A stretch of 64,000 bases of DNA, taken from positions 1,674,001 to 1,738,000 of the forward strand of contig NZ_JADBEC010000001.1 in assembly GCF_014873945.1 (NCBI RefSeq). Reading direction: 5' to 3'. The notes under the pieces were generated by a model. It made no database searches and was not told the origin of the DNA. It was given only the letters and a program-made list of their open reading frames with translations. This DNA comes from Rhizobium viscosum (GTDB lineage Bacteria > Pseudomonadota > Alphaproteobacteria > Rhizobiales > Rhizobiaceae). A program made the translations under genes and the position numbers. Of this stretch, positions 8,612 to 16,842 are shown piece after piece; the stretch's first letter is position 1, and each line of letters begins with the position of its first letter.

Positions 8612-9604
8612 TCACTTCGGGCAGGCATTGTCCGTGGTGTAATCGTGAACTTTGACGGTGCCCGCAATGATGTCGGCCTTGGCCTTGTCGACGGCAGCCT
8701 GCATCTCCGGCGTGATCAGCGGCTTGTTGTTCTCGTCCATGGCGGCGGCAACGCCGTCTTCTTTGATGCCGAGAGACTGGACGCCCGCCGTGAACTTGTC
8801 GCTCTTGGTGTCGTTGAAGGCGTTGTAGACGGCGAGATCGACGCGCTTGACCATCGAAGTCAGAACGGAACCCGGATGCAGGTGGTTCTGGTTGGAATCG
8901 ACGCCGATCGACAGTTTCTTGTTGTCGGCTGCCGTCTGCAGAACGCCGAGACCGGTTGCACCGGCTGCCGCGTAAACGACGTCGGCACCCTGGTCGATCT
9001 GGTTCTTGGTGAGCTCGCCGCCGCGAACCGGGTCGTTCCAGGCTGCACCGGTCGTGCCGGTCATGTTCTGGAAGACTTCGATGTCTGCCTTGGCGGCGCG
9101 TGCGCCCTGCTCGTAGCCGCATTCGAACTTGCGGATCAGCGGAATGTCCATGCCGCCGACGAAGCCGACCTTGCCGGTCTTCGACGCCATGCCGGCGAGA
9201 ATGCCGACGAGATAGGAGCCTTCCTCTTCCTTGTAGAGAACGGAGCGGACGTTCGGCTTGTCGACGACGGAGTCGACGATGATGAACTTGGTGTCCGGGA
9301 ATTCAGCGGCAACCTTCTCGACAGCCGAGGTCCAGGCGAAGGAAACGGCAACGACCGGGTTGAAGCCGCGGCTTGCGAAGTTGCGGATAGCCTGCTCGCC
9401 CTGGGTGTCGCCGGTCGGCTCGAAATCGCGGTAGGCGATGCCGGTTTCCTTCTTGAACTTTTCAGCGCCGTTGAAGGCAGCTTCGTTGAAGGACTTATCG
9501 AACTTCCCGCCGGTGCCGTAAACGAGCGCCGGCTTGATGTCGGCGGCAAGCGCCGTCGTCGACATCGCTGCCACGGCAAGGAGGGTGAGAAGGGATTTTT
9601 TCAT
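8612..9604 (-). CDS. BMP-family nucleoside-binding lipoprotein-like protein
   Basis: A 330-residue periplasmic substrate-binding protein of the BMP/Med family (NupN/BmpA/PnrA type, pfam PF02608). It begins with a signal peptide (MKKSLLTLLAVAAM with a cleavage-like ALAAD). The N-terminal domain carries the GTGGKFDKSFNEAA element, in which the DKSFN stretch contacts the nucleoside in characterised family members. No lipobox cysteine is seen, so it is likely soluble in the periplasm. It is the first gene of the import and catabolism operon; a palindrome about 125 bases upstream may be the control site. Confidence 0.93.
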   Translation of the reverse strand: MKKSLLTLLAVAAMSTTALAADIKPALVYGTGGKFDKSFNEAAFNGAEKFKKETGIAYRDFEPTGDTQGEQAIRNFASRGFNPVVAVSFAWTSAVEKVAAEFPDTKFIIVDSVVDKPNVRSVLYKEEEGSYLVGILAGMASKTGKVGFVGGMDIPLIRKFECGYEQGARAAKADIEVFQNMTGTTGAAWNDPVRGGELTKNQIDQGADVVYAAAGATGLGVLQTAADNKKLSIGVDSNQNHLHPGSVLTSMVKRVDLAVYNAFNDTKSDKFTAGVQSLGIKEDGVAAAMDENNKPLITPEMQAAVDKAKADIIAGTVKVHDYTTDNACPK

Positions 9605-9726
9605 GAGTTTGCAGCCCTGTTGTTGCTATTTGTTTGGGGTCCTCCCGCAAGCCTTTTTCAGGCATGTCTGCGGAACCACCGACCTCCCCCCGGAGGCCTG
9701 GCTGCGTGCATCCTTGCATGGCTCAA

Positions 9727-9751
9727 CGAAAAATTCACGAGAAATTTTTCG
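9727..9751 (-). promoter_or_regulatory. Palindromic candidate operator upstream of the nucleoside operon
   Basis: A perfect 9-bp inverted repeat, CGAAAAATT at 9727-9735 and AATTTTTCG at 9743-9751, has a 7-base spacer. It lies about 125 bases upstream of the binding-protein ATG in the otherwise gene-free interval 9605-9923. The size and AT-rich arms suit a dimeric repressor or activator site. No regulator gene for it is seen in the window, and no riboswitch-like fold was recognised here. Confidence 0.4.
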
Positions 9752-9923
9752 GTTGGTAAAGATTTGCCATGATTGCCGAAAATCAGTCCACAGGTCCTGA
9801 ATTCTGGGCAAATCGACCGCTAAAATGCGGATTTTCTAACCAATGCCCTGGCGGCATCAGGCTCATCATCCGGCCGTTTCAGGAACTGCCGATTGCACTT
9901 TTTCAGACCCTCCGGCCCTTCAG

Positions 9924-10241
9924 CTATGCGGTAAAGCGGCCGGCCACCGGCGGCTTCTTGTAACCGATCATCCACAGGATGAGCGAGAGCACCAGAAACA
10001 CGGCAAAGGCCGGCTGCAGCATCAGCCACTGGAAGATGAAGGCGTAGAAACGCGGATGGACATAATAGGAAACGGAAGACTGCAGCGCGATCAGCGTCGT
10101 AGGGCTGACATCCTGCCATGCATCCGACATCGGGGTCATGACCACTTGCGAGGATGCGACGGACTGAATGGAATCGATGGCTCCGGCAATGACGGCAACT
10201 GCCAGCGCAAACAGGCTGGCAAGACGCAACAAGAAACGCAT
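9924..10241 (-). CDS. Small membrane protein of unknown function
   Basis: A 105-residue protein with two hydrophobic segments, one at the N-terminus (MRFLLRLASLFALAVAVIAG) and one near the C-terminus (WLMLQPAFAVFLVLSLIL). The polar stretch between them would face the periplasm. The ATG at 10241 follows GGAGGATTTG and is preferred over the open frame reaching to 10334. The family is not recognised, but codon use and the good ribosome-binding site indicate a real gene. It ends about 310 bases upstream of the nucleoside operon, transcribed in the same direction. Confidence 0.65.
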   Translation of the reverse strand: MRFLLRLASLFALAVAVIAGAIDSIQSVASSQVVMTPMSDAWQDVSPTTLIALQSSVSYYVHPRFYAFIFQWLMLQPAFAVFLVLSLILWMIGYKKPPVAGRFTA

Positions 10242-10464
10242 CAAATCCTCCGACGACGGGTGTGCCTGATGTCCGGCGAGCCGCGCCATTTTCCACTCAA
10301 GCCTAGAGATAGGCTTGGAGCGGGCACGGCGCAATGGACGGCATGCGCGCAGTTTTATCGGAAGAAGTCAAAAAACTGTTAGATTTGGGTTGATCGGCAA
10401 AAATTCATCGGTATATATCGCGCCGTTCCGACGATTTGCTCCTCTCCGGTGCGAAACGCAAAAT

Positions 10465-10554
10465 GGACAGGTGGCCGAGTGGTTGAAGGCGCACGCCTGG
10501 AACGCGTGTGTACGTGAAAGCGTACCGAGGGTTCGAATCCCTCTCTGTCCGCCA
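10465..10554 (+). tRNA. tRNA-Ser (anticodon GGA)
   Basis: A 90-base class II tRNA fold. The acceptor strand GGACAGG pairs with TCTGTCC, and a G discriminator and encoded CCA follow at 10551-10554. The anticodon stem CACGC/GCGTG encloses the loop CTGGAAC, giving GGA. The long variable arm (GTACGTGAAAGCGTAC) and T arm (GAGGGTTCGAATCCCTC) are typical of serine tRNAs. No repeat of the tRNA 3' end was found downstream in the window. Confidence 0.97.
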
Positions 10555-10863
10555 TTTCTGAAAAAAAACGGGAACGCCGCTTCCCGCCGATCTTCCTTCC
10601 TTCGCAGTTACCAGCATACGCAACAGCGTGCTTCTGCTCCTCATGATACGCACGGCGGCATTGGCCCGCGCCTGATCGCGAATCTACGTCAGGCCGGTGA
10701 TACGCTCGCCAGGAACGGATTCCGTTGGGTCGATTGCCCAGGTCGACTGCATGCGAAGTGACGCCTTAAGCCCGCTTGGTGGCTTCCGGCCACTATACCG
10801 CTGGTCAGCAGGATATGAGTGCCCGGCCCAGAAGTGAGATTTCGTCAGCAATTCTGGCGGCGT
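10555..10863. other. Gene-free interval after tRNA-Ser
   Basis: About 310 bases with no credible coding frame. The only structure noted is an inverted repeat, CGGGAA/TTCCCG, at about 10568-10585. It is followed by an A/T run that would act as a terminator on the minus strand rather than for the tRNA. Nothing else was recognised. Confidence 0.5.
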
Positions 10864-10893
10864 AAAAAAGGCCTGCCTCGGTTCGAGGCAGGC
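10864..10893 (-). terminator. Rho-independent terminator of the alpha/beta-hydrolase gene
   Basis: A perfect 10-bp stem (GCCTGCCTCG at 10871-10880 with 10884-10893, 3-base loop) is followed on the minus strand by a run of six T residues. It lies 40 bases beyond the hydrolase stop codon. Confidence 0.85.
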
Positions 10894-10932
10894 TTTGAGT
10901 CGTTGTGGCTCGCTTTTGGGGCCGGCTGCATT

Positions 10933-11667
10933 TCACTTCGTGATGTGGGCAATCGCCTCAAAAATGACCTTCGCGACTTCTGATGACCGGGAAATGTGCG
11001 GAGCGTGTCCGGCTTGCAGAGTGGTCACGTTTGCCGAAATCTTCTGCGCCATTGCAATCTGAAGATCTGGCTGGATCATGCGATCTTGCTCACTCACCAC
11101 ATACCAGGACGGCTTCGTCGTCCAGGCGGCTGCGGACACCTTGCCGTCGAAGTTCTGGGCGTGGGTTGGATGCTGCGTGGCGAATATCACCTTGGTCTGC
11201 TCAGGTGCGATGTCCTGAGCAAGGTGCTGCTGCACTCCTTCCAGCGTCAAGGTCAGGAAACCATTTTTGTCTGCCTGCACGTGGCTAAAGCCGGAAGGGG
11301 GCGGATAGTCCTTGGCCGTTTCGTTGACCGACATTCCTTCGGACAGCGCGAAGGCAGCCACATAGACGAGCGCTTTCACATTGTCGTTCTCGCCAGCTTC
11401 GGTAATCACGGCTCCGCCGTACGACCAGCCGACAAGCACCACCGGGTCTTTTAGGTTGTCAAGCGCGCGCTGGGTGGTCGCAATGTCGTCTGCCAGGGAC
11501 GTCAGCGGGTTCTGTACGGCTACGACATTCACGCCTTTTTCTTGAAGCAGGGAGATCAACCGGCTCCAGGTTGATCCGTCGGCCCACGCTCCATGCACAA
11601 GGACGACGGTTGGTTGCTGTGCACCGGAACTGGTGGCGGCGCTTGTTGTATCAGAGACAGGCTGCAT
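10933..11667 (-). CDS. Alpha/beta-hydrolase (EstC-like)
   Basis: A 244-residue soluble alpha/beta-hydrolase. The oxyanion segment VLVHGAWADGSTW, the nucleophile elbow GWSYGGAV (Ser nucleophile), a late aspartate in VSEQDRMI and the catalytic histidine in AGHAPHISR are all present, so the triad looks intact. Small-molecule hydrolases of this type are often paired with a divergent LysR regulator, as here. The substrate cannot be told from sequence; ester or lactone compounds are typical. The start gives a polar Ser/Thr-rich N-terminus, and later starts are possible. It ends with its own terminator. Confidence 0.85.
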   Translation of the reverse strand: MQPVSDTTSAATSSGAQQPTVVLVHGAWADGSTWSRLISLLQEKGVNVVAVQNPLTSLADDIATTQRALDNLKDPVVLVGWSYGGAVITEAGENDNVKALVYVAAFALSEGMSVNETAKDYPPPSGFSHVQADKNGFLTLTLEGVQQHLAQDIAPEQTKVIFATQHPTHAQNFDGKVSAAAWTTKPSWYVVSEQDRMIQPDLQIAMAQKISANVTTLQAGHAPHISRSSEVAKVIFEAIAHITK

Positions 11668-11695
11668 GGCTTTATGCCTTTCTTTCTATGTGATG

Positions 11696-11793
11696 CTGAC
11701 GTGGTCAGTCGTGGGGTGAGGACAGCTTTCATGCGCATTGTAATAATGAAACACAGTGGGTAAAATGGGCGCATCATTTCAATAATGGAAATG
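11696..11793. promoter_or_regulatory. Candidate LysR binding sites in the divergent intergenic region
   Basis: Two short palindromes lie in the 137-base gap between the divergent hydrolase and LysR genes: CTGAC-GTG-GTCAG at 11696-11708 and CATTTC-N7-GAAATG at 11775-11793. The second sits just upstream of the LysR start, where autoregulation usually occurs. Assignment is by position only. Confidence 0.35.
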
Positions 11794-11804
11794 GATAGTT
11801 TCTA

Positions 11805-12713
11805 ATGGACAGATTCGCCGGCATGAGAGTCTTCGTAAAGGCCGTTGAAGCGGGGTCCATCTCCTCAGCGGCGCTCGAGTTGGAGATATCCTCACAGCTT
11901 GCCGGTAAGCAGATACGCGCCCTGGAGGACGGATTGGGCGTGAAGTTGCTGGCCAGAACGACGCGCCGGCAAAGCCTTACCGACAGCGGGCAAGTGTTCT
12001 ACGAGCGAGCGAAGAACATTCTCGCGGAAATGGACGTGGCGGAAGCGCTGATGGCGGAGACAAGGTCGGAGCCCAGGGGGAGGCTGCGTATCAGCGCCCC
12101 GGTGACCTTTGGCAGCCACGCGCTCGCGCCCGGACTTTCAGAATATCTCAGGCGACACCCCGAGGTGTCGGTGGACCTCAATCTGACGAACCGAAATGTC
12201 GATCTGGTCGAGGAGGGCTTCGATGTGATCTTTCGCGCCGGCGACCTTCCCGACAGCAGCCTCATCGCGAAGCGTCTTGCGCCCTATCACCTCATTCTCT
12301 GTGCCGCGCCTGCCTACATAGAGTCCGCGGGCAGCCTGGAGACACCGCAGGATCTAGCCGCGCACGAATGCCTGATCTTCACTCATTCATCGCTTCGCAC
12401 CCACTGGTCATTCATTGGGCCAGAAGGCCGAGTGACGGTTCCGATCGCGGGCCGCTTCTGTGCCAACAGTGGCGAAGCGCTACGCGCCGCGGCGCTCTCG
12501 GGCATGGGCATCCTTTTTCAGCCCTACGAGCTTGTTGCTGATGAGATATCCGCAGGCAAACTGGTCCGGCTCCTCCCTGAATATGAACCACCACCGCGTG
12601 CCCTACATGCACTTTATGCGTCAGATCGACAGATGACGCCCAAACTTCGGAGCTTCCTGGATTTCACAACTGAGAAGTTTGGTGAGGGAAAACGTCGTGA
12701 GATTCGCGATTAG
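11805..12713 (+). CDS. LysR-family transcriptional regulator
   Basis: A 302-residue LysR regulator. The N-terminal winged helix-turn-helix (MDRFAGMRVFVKAVEAGSIS, then an HTH up to about residue 60 with ARTTRRQSLTDSG) is followed by a co-inducer-binding domain starting near residue 90 (RGRLRISAPVTFG). This belongs to the large CrgA/DmlR-like subgroup. It is divergent from the alpha/beta-hydrolase gene and probably controls it. The effector is unknown. Confidence 0.9.
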   Translation: MDRFAGMRVFVKAVEAGSISSAALELEISSQLAGKQIRALEDGLGVKLLARTTRRQSLTDSGQVFYERAKNILAEMDVAEALMAETRSEPRGRLRISAPVTFGSHALAPGLSEYLRRHPEVSVDLNLTNRNVDLVEEGFDVIFRAGDLPDSSLIAKRLAPYHLILCAAPAYIESAGSLETPQDLAAHECLIFTHSSLRTHWSFIGPEGRVTVPIAGRFCANSGEALRAAALSGMGILFQPYELVADEISAGKLVRLLPEYEPPPRALHALYASDRQMTPKLRSFLDFTTEKFGEGKRREIRD

Positions 12714-12958
12714 AACCCTGCCCATTCTGCTTCCCGATCAGGCATTAAGGAGGGCCATTGAGGGGAATAGCGTAGACATAGTTTCCGTTTCGTCGTTCTC
12801 GACCCGCCATTCACATTCGGATAACTCACGACCTGCACATCGTTTATTCTGGTTGAAATCCAAGCCTCCTCCACAACGCCATCGCAAGACGATAAGGTGG
12901 TCCAAACTTTCAGCACACAGCCACTTCATTGCCAACGACGCAGAGGGGGAGACCAGCG

Positions 12959-13165
12959 ATGGCGAATTTCAAGGCTGAGGACGAAGCGATCGGGACGATC
13001 ATCCTGGTGGAGGAACTGTTTCAATCCCTGGTCAAGTCCGGCATCGTGCCTGCAGCCGTCATGGCTGATGTCGTGCGCGGCGCGGTTGCGAGGCTGGATA
13101 CGACCGATCATTTCGGCGCGGGTGCGGCTGTGCGCCACTATTTCGAAAGCTGGCTGTCGAAATAG
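12959..13165 (+). CDS. Small protein of unknown function
   Basis: A 68-residue mostly helical, acidic protein (MANFKAEDEAIG..., C-terminus FESWLSK). The ATG at 12959 is preceded by GAGGGGGAG, a strong ribosome-binding site. Codon use looks genuine, but the family is not recognised. It lies on the strand opposite the primase gene, between the LysR gene and the repeat-rich interval at 13241-13375, so it could belong either to the accessory element or to the flank. The 245 bases upstream of it hold no convincing gene. Confidence 0.55.
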   Translation: MANFKAEDEAIGTIILVEELFQSLVKSGIVPAAVMADVVRGAVARLDTTDHFGAGAAVRHYFESWLSK

Positions 13166-13240
13166 ATAGCCTCTTGCGGAAGCAAGATCGGCAATCACGC
13201 CAAAGTCGGAAGAGTGCGGGCCTGATCTCGGGCTCCGACT

Positions 13241-13375
13241 GCATAGGATGCATAGGATGCAGGGGCAGTTTTCAACGCTCCCTAGGAAATGTCAGATTCA
13301 ATATCTGTCGTGTCACCATCTGACATTTCTCACGCGAAGTATGGAAAAATCCTATGCAAGTTATGCATCCTATGC
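13241..13375. repeat. Nested inverted-repeat array with four copies of a 9-mer
   Basis: GCATAGGAT occurs twice in tandem (13241-13249, 13250-13258), and its reverse complement ATCCTATGC occurs twice (13349-13357, 13367-13375). Inside these lies a perfect 11-bp inverted repeat, AAATGTCAGAT at 13287-13297 and ATCTGACATTT at 13318-13328. The whole forms a nested, nearly symmetrical structure in the 330-base gap between the small gene and the 3' end of the primase gene. It could be an iteron-type replication site, a recombination site or a complex operator. Confidence 0.75.
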
Positions 13376-13495
13376 AGAGAGGTGGCTGAAAGCGCCTCAT
13401 CGGGGCGGGATTATCGGTCGGCTGCCGCGATGAACATCCATTTCGACGAGAGCATCCGTGCGGACTGGCGTTGTCATGGAGCCAGCGCCCTGGCC

Positions 13496-16171
13496 TCAGC
13501 TTTTCCCCGCGTTTTCGACTTTCCAAAGAGCCGCGTTCACGCGGTTCTTCCCCGCGCTGACGATCATCTGCCCGTTGACGATCCGCCCGCAGTTCTTACG
13601 CAGGAAGCCGCTGAAGCGCGTCGTATTCAGCCGCCCGCGCTCGATGAGATCGCCAAGCGCTTCCACCAGCGCTTCATGCCGGCGGTTACCAACAGGATCG
13701 AAGGCCCCCTCCTCCACCATCCTGGCAATGTCAGCCGCAGCCCAGGACTTGCCGGCCGGCAGCGCTGACAGGATCGCCGAGGTTCGCTCTTTCTCCGGGT
13801 CGTTGTCGCGGATCCTGGCCGCATTGCCGAGCGGATCGGGCAGGCCGAGCCAGACGAGCGCGGAGCGGACGAGATTGGACCAGTGCTCGAAGGAACCGAG
13901 GGCCGGCGAGACCTTGTCTGCCTCATTCGCCACGAAGGCCCGCAGGACGGTCAATCCTGATGTGACGATCTCCACCCGCTGGCGGCGCGCATCCTCGACG
14001 ACGTCGCTCGCAAAGACGCGCTCTTCCGGTCGCTCGACGCCGGCATCGAGATTGATCAAGACCACGCGCCGCGTCAGGTCGCCGGCGAAGCGCAAGCCAT
14101 TTCCCGTGGCGCAGAGCATCGCCGTCGTTGCCGAATCCAGCGAGGCGGTCTTGCCGAGCGGGCGAATGTTGATTTCCTCCTGGGACAGGACCTGGCAGAG
14201 GTGATCGGAGCGAAGCGCCACCGACAGGTTGTCGAGATTGATGAAGCTGTCGCCATGCAGGAGACGCGACTCCAGGACCTTGCGCAGCTCGTTATCGTCG
14301 CCCGCATAGGAATTGACCGCTGCGGGCCGGCCGGTCGCGAGAATGGCGGCAACATCCACCAGCTTGGATTTGCCCGTACCGGGCGCCGTCGCATTCACGC
14401 CGAAGAGCGGCGCGGTCTTCAGGCCGGGGCGGACGATTGCCGTCAGGATCATGGCGAGTGCTGCCGATTCATCGATGCCGCTCACGAAGGGGAAGCTCGC
14501 CACAAGCTTCCTGATACTGTCCAGCGCCGTTATGGCTGTTGCCCTATCGGGGCGTTCGGGGATTTCGGGCCATGCCTTGTCCGATTCGAAGAGTATGGCG
14601 GATTGCCGGTCGAAGCCCTTGACGTTGATGACGGTGCCATCGCTGCGCATCGTCGGCTGAGATACGACCGCCCTGATCTGCGGGAAAGACCAGTCCCCGT
14701 GCCGGGCAATGACGGATCTCGCGACCAGCGCCGGGCAGGACACGGCGTTGTAGCCGGGCGGACTTTTTGCGTCGGGTTTCAGCCAGCGCACGTATTTCGT
14801 CAGCACTCCGATCATCACATGTTCATTGGCGGTGACCAGCACCGTCTTTTCCTTCCCCGTGATGCGGACGGCGTGATAGAGGACCGTGTCGCGGGCATAG
14901 AGCGGCGCGCCGGCCTCGACTGCCAGGCGGCAGGCATCCGTTACCGCTTCCGAAAGGTCGCCTTCATGGAAGATCAGCGTCGGCCGTTCGTCTTCCTCTC
15001 TGGTCGGTGGGGGCAGGTCACGGACGACCGGTTTGCGCCGCGATGCGCGGCCCACAGGCTCGACCGGTTTTTCGTCCTCTGCATCCGCGGCCGCGAAGGG
15101 GCGCATGGTGGCACGCATGAAGGCATTGATCTCAGCCGGCGTCCATCCGTCATCGAGCGCATCGGCGCAGTCCCAGCCGCGGCCTGGAAACAGGCCGGCG
15201 CGCCAGTCCTCGAAACGATAGCATTCGCGCTCACTGGCGGCATCGACATCGGCAAGGCCGACAAGCCGGATGCGCGCTCCAAGGCTCATCAGGTGCAGCG
15301 CGATTTCATGCGCCGCCGCCATGCCCGGGCGATCGAAATCCGGCCATATCAGCACGTCGCGGCCGGAGAGGAGCGACCAATCGGCGTGCTTGACGCCCTG
15401 CGTCCCGCCCGCCCAGGAAACGACCGCCCGCCCGCTCGCCATGCTGAGCCTGTCGCGGCACTTCTCGCCCTCGACAATGATCACTTCTTCCTCGCCGATA
15501 TCTGGCCGGTCGCCGATATCCTGCAGACCGTAGAGCGGCCGCGGCTTGGCGAACGGCAAGCGGCACCATGTCTCCGTTCCGTCGGGCAGGCGGGCAAACA
15601 TGACCATCGGCGTTTCCTTGCCGCCGTCGGCGAGATCATGGCGCAGCACGTAGCCAAGGAGCGAACCATCGACGTTGCGATAGGGAAAGACCATCGACGG
15701 CGCAAAGGAGCCCCATTCGGAGCGCCCGCCCCTGCGCTTGGGATTATAGAGCCTGATACGCTGGCCGGGCGCCGGCACCTCCGCAGGCGGCGGCAGGGCC
15801 GTTATGCCCTCATAGACATCCGGCGCCCTGGCCTGCTCTAGCCGGGCGTTCGGCCGGCTGCCGATGCCGCCGCCGAGGATGCGGATCGCTTCAGGCAGAT
15901 CGACGCCCTTCACCTCCCGCACGAAATCAAGGACATCGCCTTGCTTGCCGCAGCCGAAGCAATGGAAACGCTCCACTCCATCGTGTGCTATGAAAACCTT
16001 GAACGATGGCGTGTCTTCGGCATGGAACGGGCAGCAGGTTTCGAACTCCCGTCCATTCCGGCCGAGCTTGTAGCCATATTGCGTGACGGTCGAAGACAGC
16101 GACACGTCGCGCCGCAGACGTGCGATATCGTCAATGTCGCCCGAGGATGCGTATGCATGTGTTCGTGACAT
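13496..16171 (-). CDS. Phage/satellite-type DNA primase with P-loop ATPase domain
   Basis: An 891-residue protein. Residues about 45-80 form a CHC2 zinc finger (C47-x2-H50, then C71-x2-C74). A Toprim-like region follows near residue 235 (VIIVEGEKC) with a later WPDFDRPG metal site. After a Pro-rich linker, an ATPase-like C-terminal half has Walker A APGTGKSK near residue 595 and a likely Walker B INLDN near 645. The order primase-Toprim-ATPase resembles primase-helicases of prophages and satellites (for example P4 alpha in general plan), not chromosomal DnaG. The ATG is preceded only by a weak CGGAAAA site. An AlpA-like gene is upstream on the same strand. No integrase, capsid or packaging gene is nearby, so this looks like the remnant of an integrated element. 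Confidence 0.8.
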   Translation of the reverse strand: MSRTHAYASSGDIDDIARLRRDVSLSSTVTQYGYKLGRNGREFETCCPFHAEDTPSFKVFIAHDGVERFHCFGCGKQGDVLDFVREVKGVDLPEAIRILGGGIGSRPNARLEQARAPDVYEGITALPPPAEVPAPGQRIRLYNPKRRGGRSEWGSFAPSMVFPYRNVDGSLLGYVLRHDLADGGKETPMVMFARLPDGTETWCRLPFAKPRPLYGLQDIGDRPDIGEEEVIIVEGEKCRDRLSMASGRAVVSWAGGTQGVKHADWSLLSGRDVLIWPDFDRPGMAAAHEIALHLMSLGARIRLVGLADVDAASERECYRFEDWRAGLFPGRGWDCADALDDGWTPAEINAFMRATMRPFAAADAEDEKPVEPVGRASRRKPVVRDLPPPTREEDERPTLIFHEGDLSEAVTDACRLAVEAGAPLYARDTVLYHAVRITGKEKTVLVTANEHVMIGVLTKYVRWLKPDAKSPPGYNAVSCPALVARSVIARHGDWSFPQIRAVVSQPTMRSDGTVINVKGFDRQSAILFESDKAWPEIPERPDRATAITALDSIRKLVASFPFVSGIDESAALAMILTAIVRPGLKTAPLFGVNATAPGTGKSKLVDVAAILATGRPAAVNSYAGDDNELRKVLESRLLHGDSFINLDNLSVALRSDHLCQVLSQEEINIRPLGKTASLDSATTAMLCATGNGLRFAGDLTRRVVLINLDAGVERPEERVFASDVVEDARRQRVEIVTSGLTVLRAFVANEADKVSPALGSFEHWSNLVRSALVWLGLPDPLGNAARIRDNDPEKERTSAILSALPAGKSWAAADIARMVEEGAFDPVGNRRHEALVEALGDLIERGRLNTTRFSGFLRKNCGRIVNGQMIVSAGKNRVNAALWKVENAGKS

Positions 16172-16206
16172 GAAATTTTCCGGGTGAAAGGTGGAGCTGC
16201 TTGTTT

Positions 16207-16260
16207 CCCTTCTCCCCAGCGGGGAGAAGGTGGCTCGAAGAGCCGGATGAGAGGGCCACG
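16207..16260. repeat. RIME-like rhizobial intergenic repeat, single copy
   Basis: The hairpin core CTTCTCCCCAGCGGGGAGAAG is followed by the tail GGTGGCTCGAAGAGCCGGAT, matching the cluster at 18410-18675. It lies in the 188-base gap between the AlpA-like and primase genes. Elements of this type (rhizobium-specific intergenic mosaic elements) are known to be dispersed in Rhizobium genomes. Confidence 0.7.
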
Positions 16261-16360
16261 GATACCGGCGGATGATGCTGTTATACGCCGGCGGTGTCTG
16301 CTCGATGCTGTCATCGAGAGAGCTGTTGATGGCAAGCGCGGTGCCTGACCGATGAAGGCG

Positions 16361-16549
16361 CTAGTCCGAAACCTGGAGGTTCCGGTTGACGAAATCCTGC
16401 AGATCCGCCGGGCGGAACAGCGTGCGGGAACCGAGTTTCACGAAGGGAAGCTGGCCGGCCTTCACCTGCCGGTAAATGCTGGCGCGGCTGATGCCGGTTG
16501 CCTCTGTGACTTGCCTGATGTTCAGCAGAATTTTCGGGGTGACTTCCAC
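16361..16549 (-). CDS. AlpA/excisionase-family helix-turn-helix protein
   Basis: A 62-residue MerR-like winged helix protein. The segment LLNIRQVTEATGISRASIYRQVKAGQLP and the following KLGSRTLFRPADLQDF are characteristic of AlpA and excisionase DNA-binding proteins. The open frame reaches 16618, but a GTG at 16549 is preceded by GGAGAGAGACC, giving the normal size for the family. Such proteins direct excision or activate integrase genes of prophages and satellites. It precedes the primase gene on the same strand, supporting a shared mobile-element origin. Confidence 0.75.
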   Translation of the reverse strand: MEVTPKILLNIRQVTEATGISRASIYRQVKAGQLPFVKLGSRTLFRPADLQDFVNRNLQVSD

Positions 16550-16842
16550 GGTCTCTCTCCAGATCCTGACGTATCCAGGCGTATCTGTAGAGGCGGATAG
16601 TTGAGAGGAAGAAGTCACGCCGATGCGGCGGGCATCTCCTTTGGCTCAACACACATTTGGCACCCCCTGCCCGCCATCTTCCCGAAGACACCAAAAATGG
16701 ATTGCGATGGCATGCGCTTGTCCCGGCTCCTGGTAAGGCTTGGCAAAGCAAAACCCGGTAACGATCCGATGTGGCGCGATCCGGAGCGAGAGGGGCGGCA
16801 AGGGCTGCTGCCCGCCGGGACGCGACCATGCGGGGACCTACC

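Noticed and set aside
7940..9772. Plus-strand open frame of 610 codons opposite the BMP-protein and ATPase genes
   Set aside because: Antisense shadow of two clear genes; no ribosome-binding site or recognisable domain.
9605..9923. Purine riboswitch upstream of the nucleoside operon
   Set aside because: The conserved loop and junction bases of the purine aptamer are not present; only a protein-type palindrome was seen.
12710..12935. Minus-strand open frames in the gap after the LysR gene
   Set aside because: One reading looks slightly protein-like, but there is no start signal, conserved motif or neighbour support; it could at most be a decayed fragment.
13241..13375. CRISPR array
   Set aside because: The repeats are only 9 bases, adjacent or inverted, with no regular spacers and no cas genes nearby.
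14201..15841. Plus-strand open frame of 546 codons opposite the primase gene
   Set aside because: The minus-strand frame has the CHC2, Toprim and Walker motifs; the plus-strand product has low-complexity Arg/Gly/His composition.
10465..16620. tRNA-Ser as the attachment site of the primase-bearing element
   Set aside because: No direct repeat of the tRNA 3' end was found to the right, and no integrase lies next to the tRNA, so the element cannot be tied to it from this sequence.
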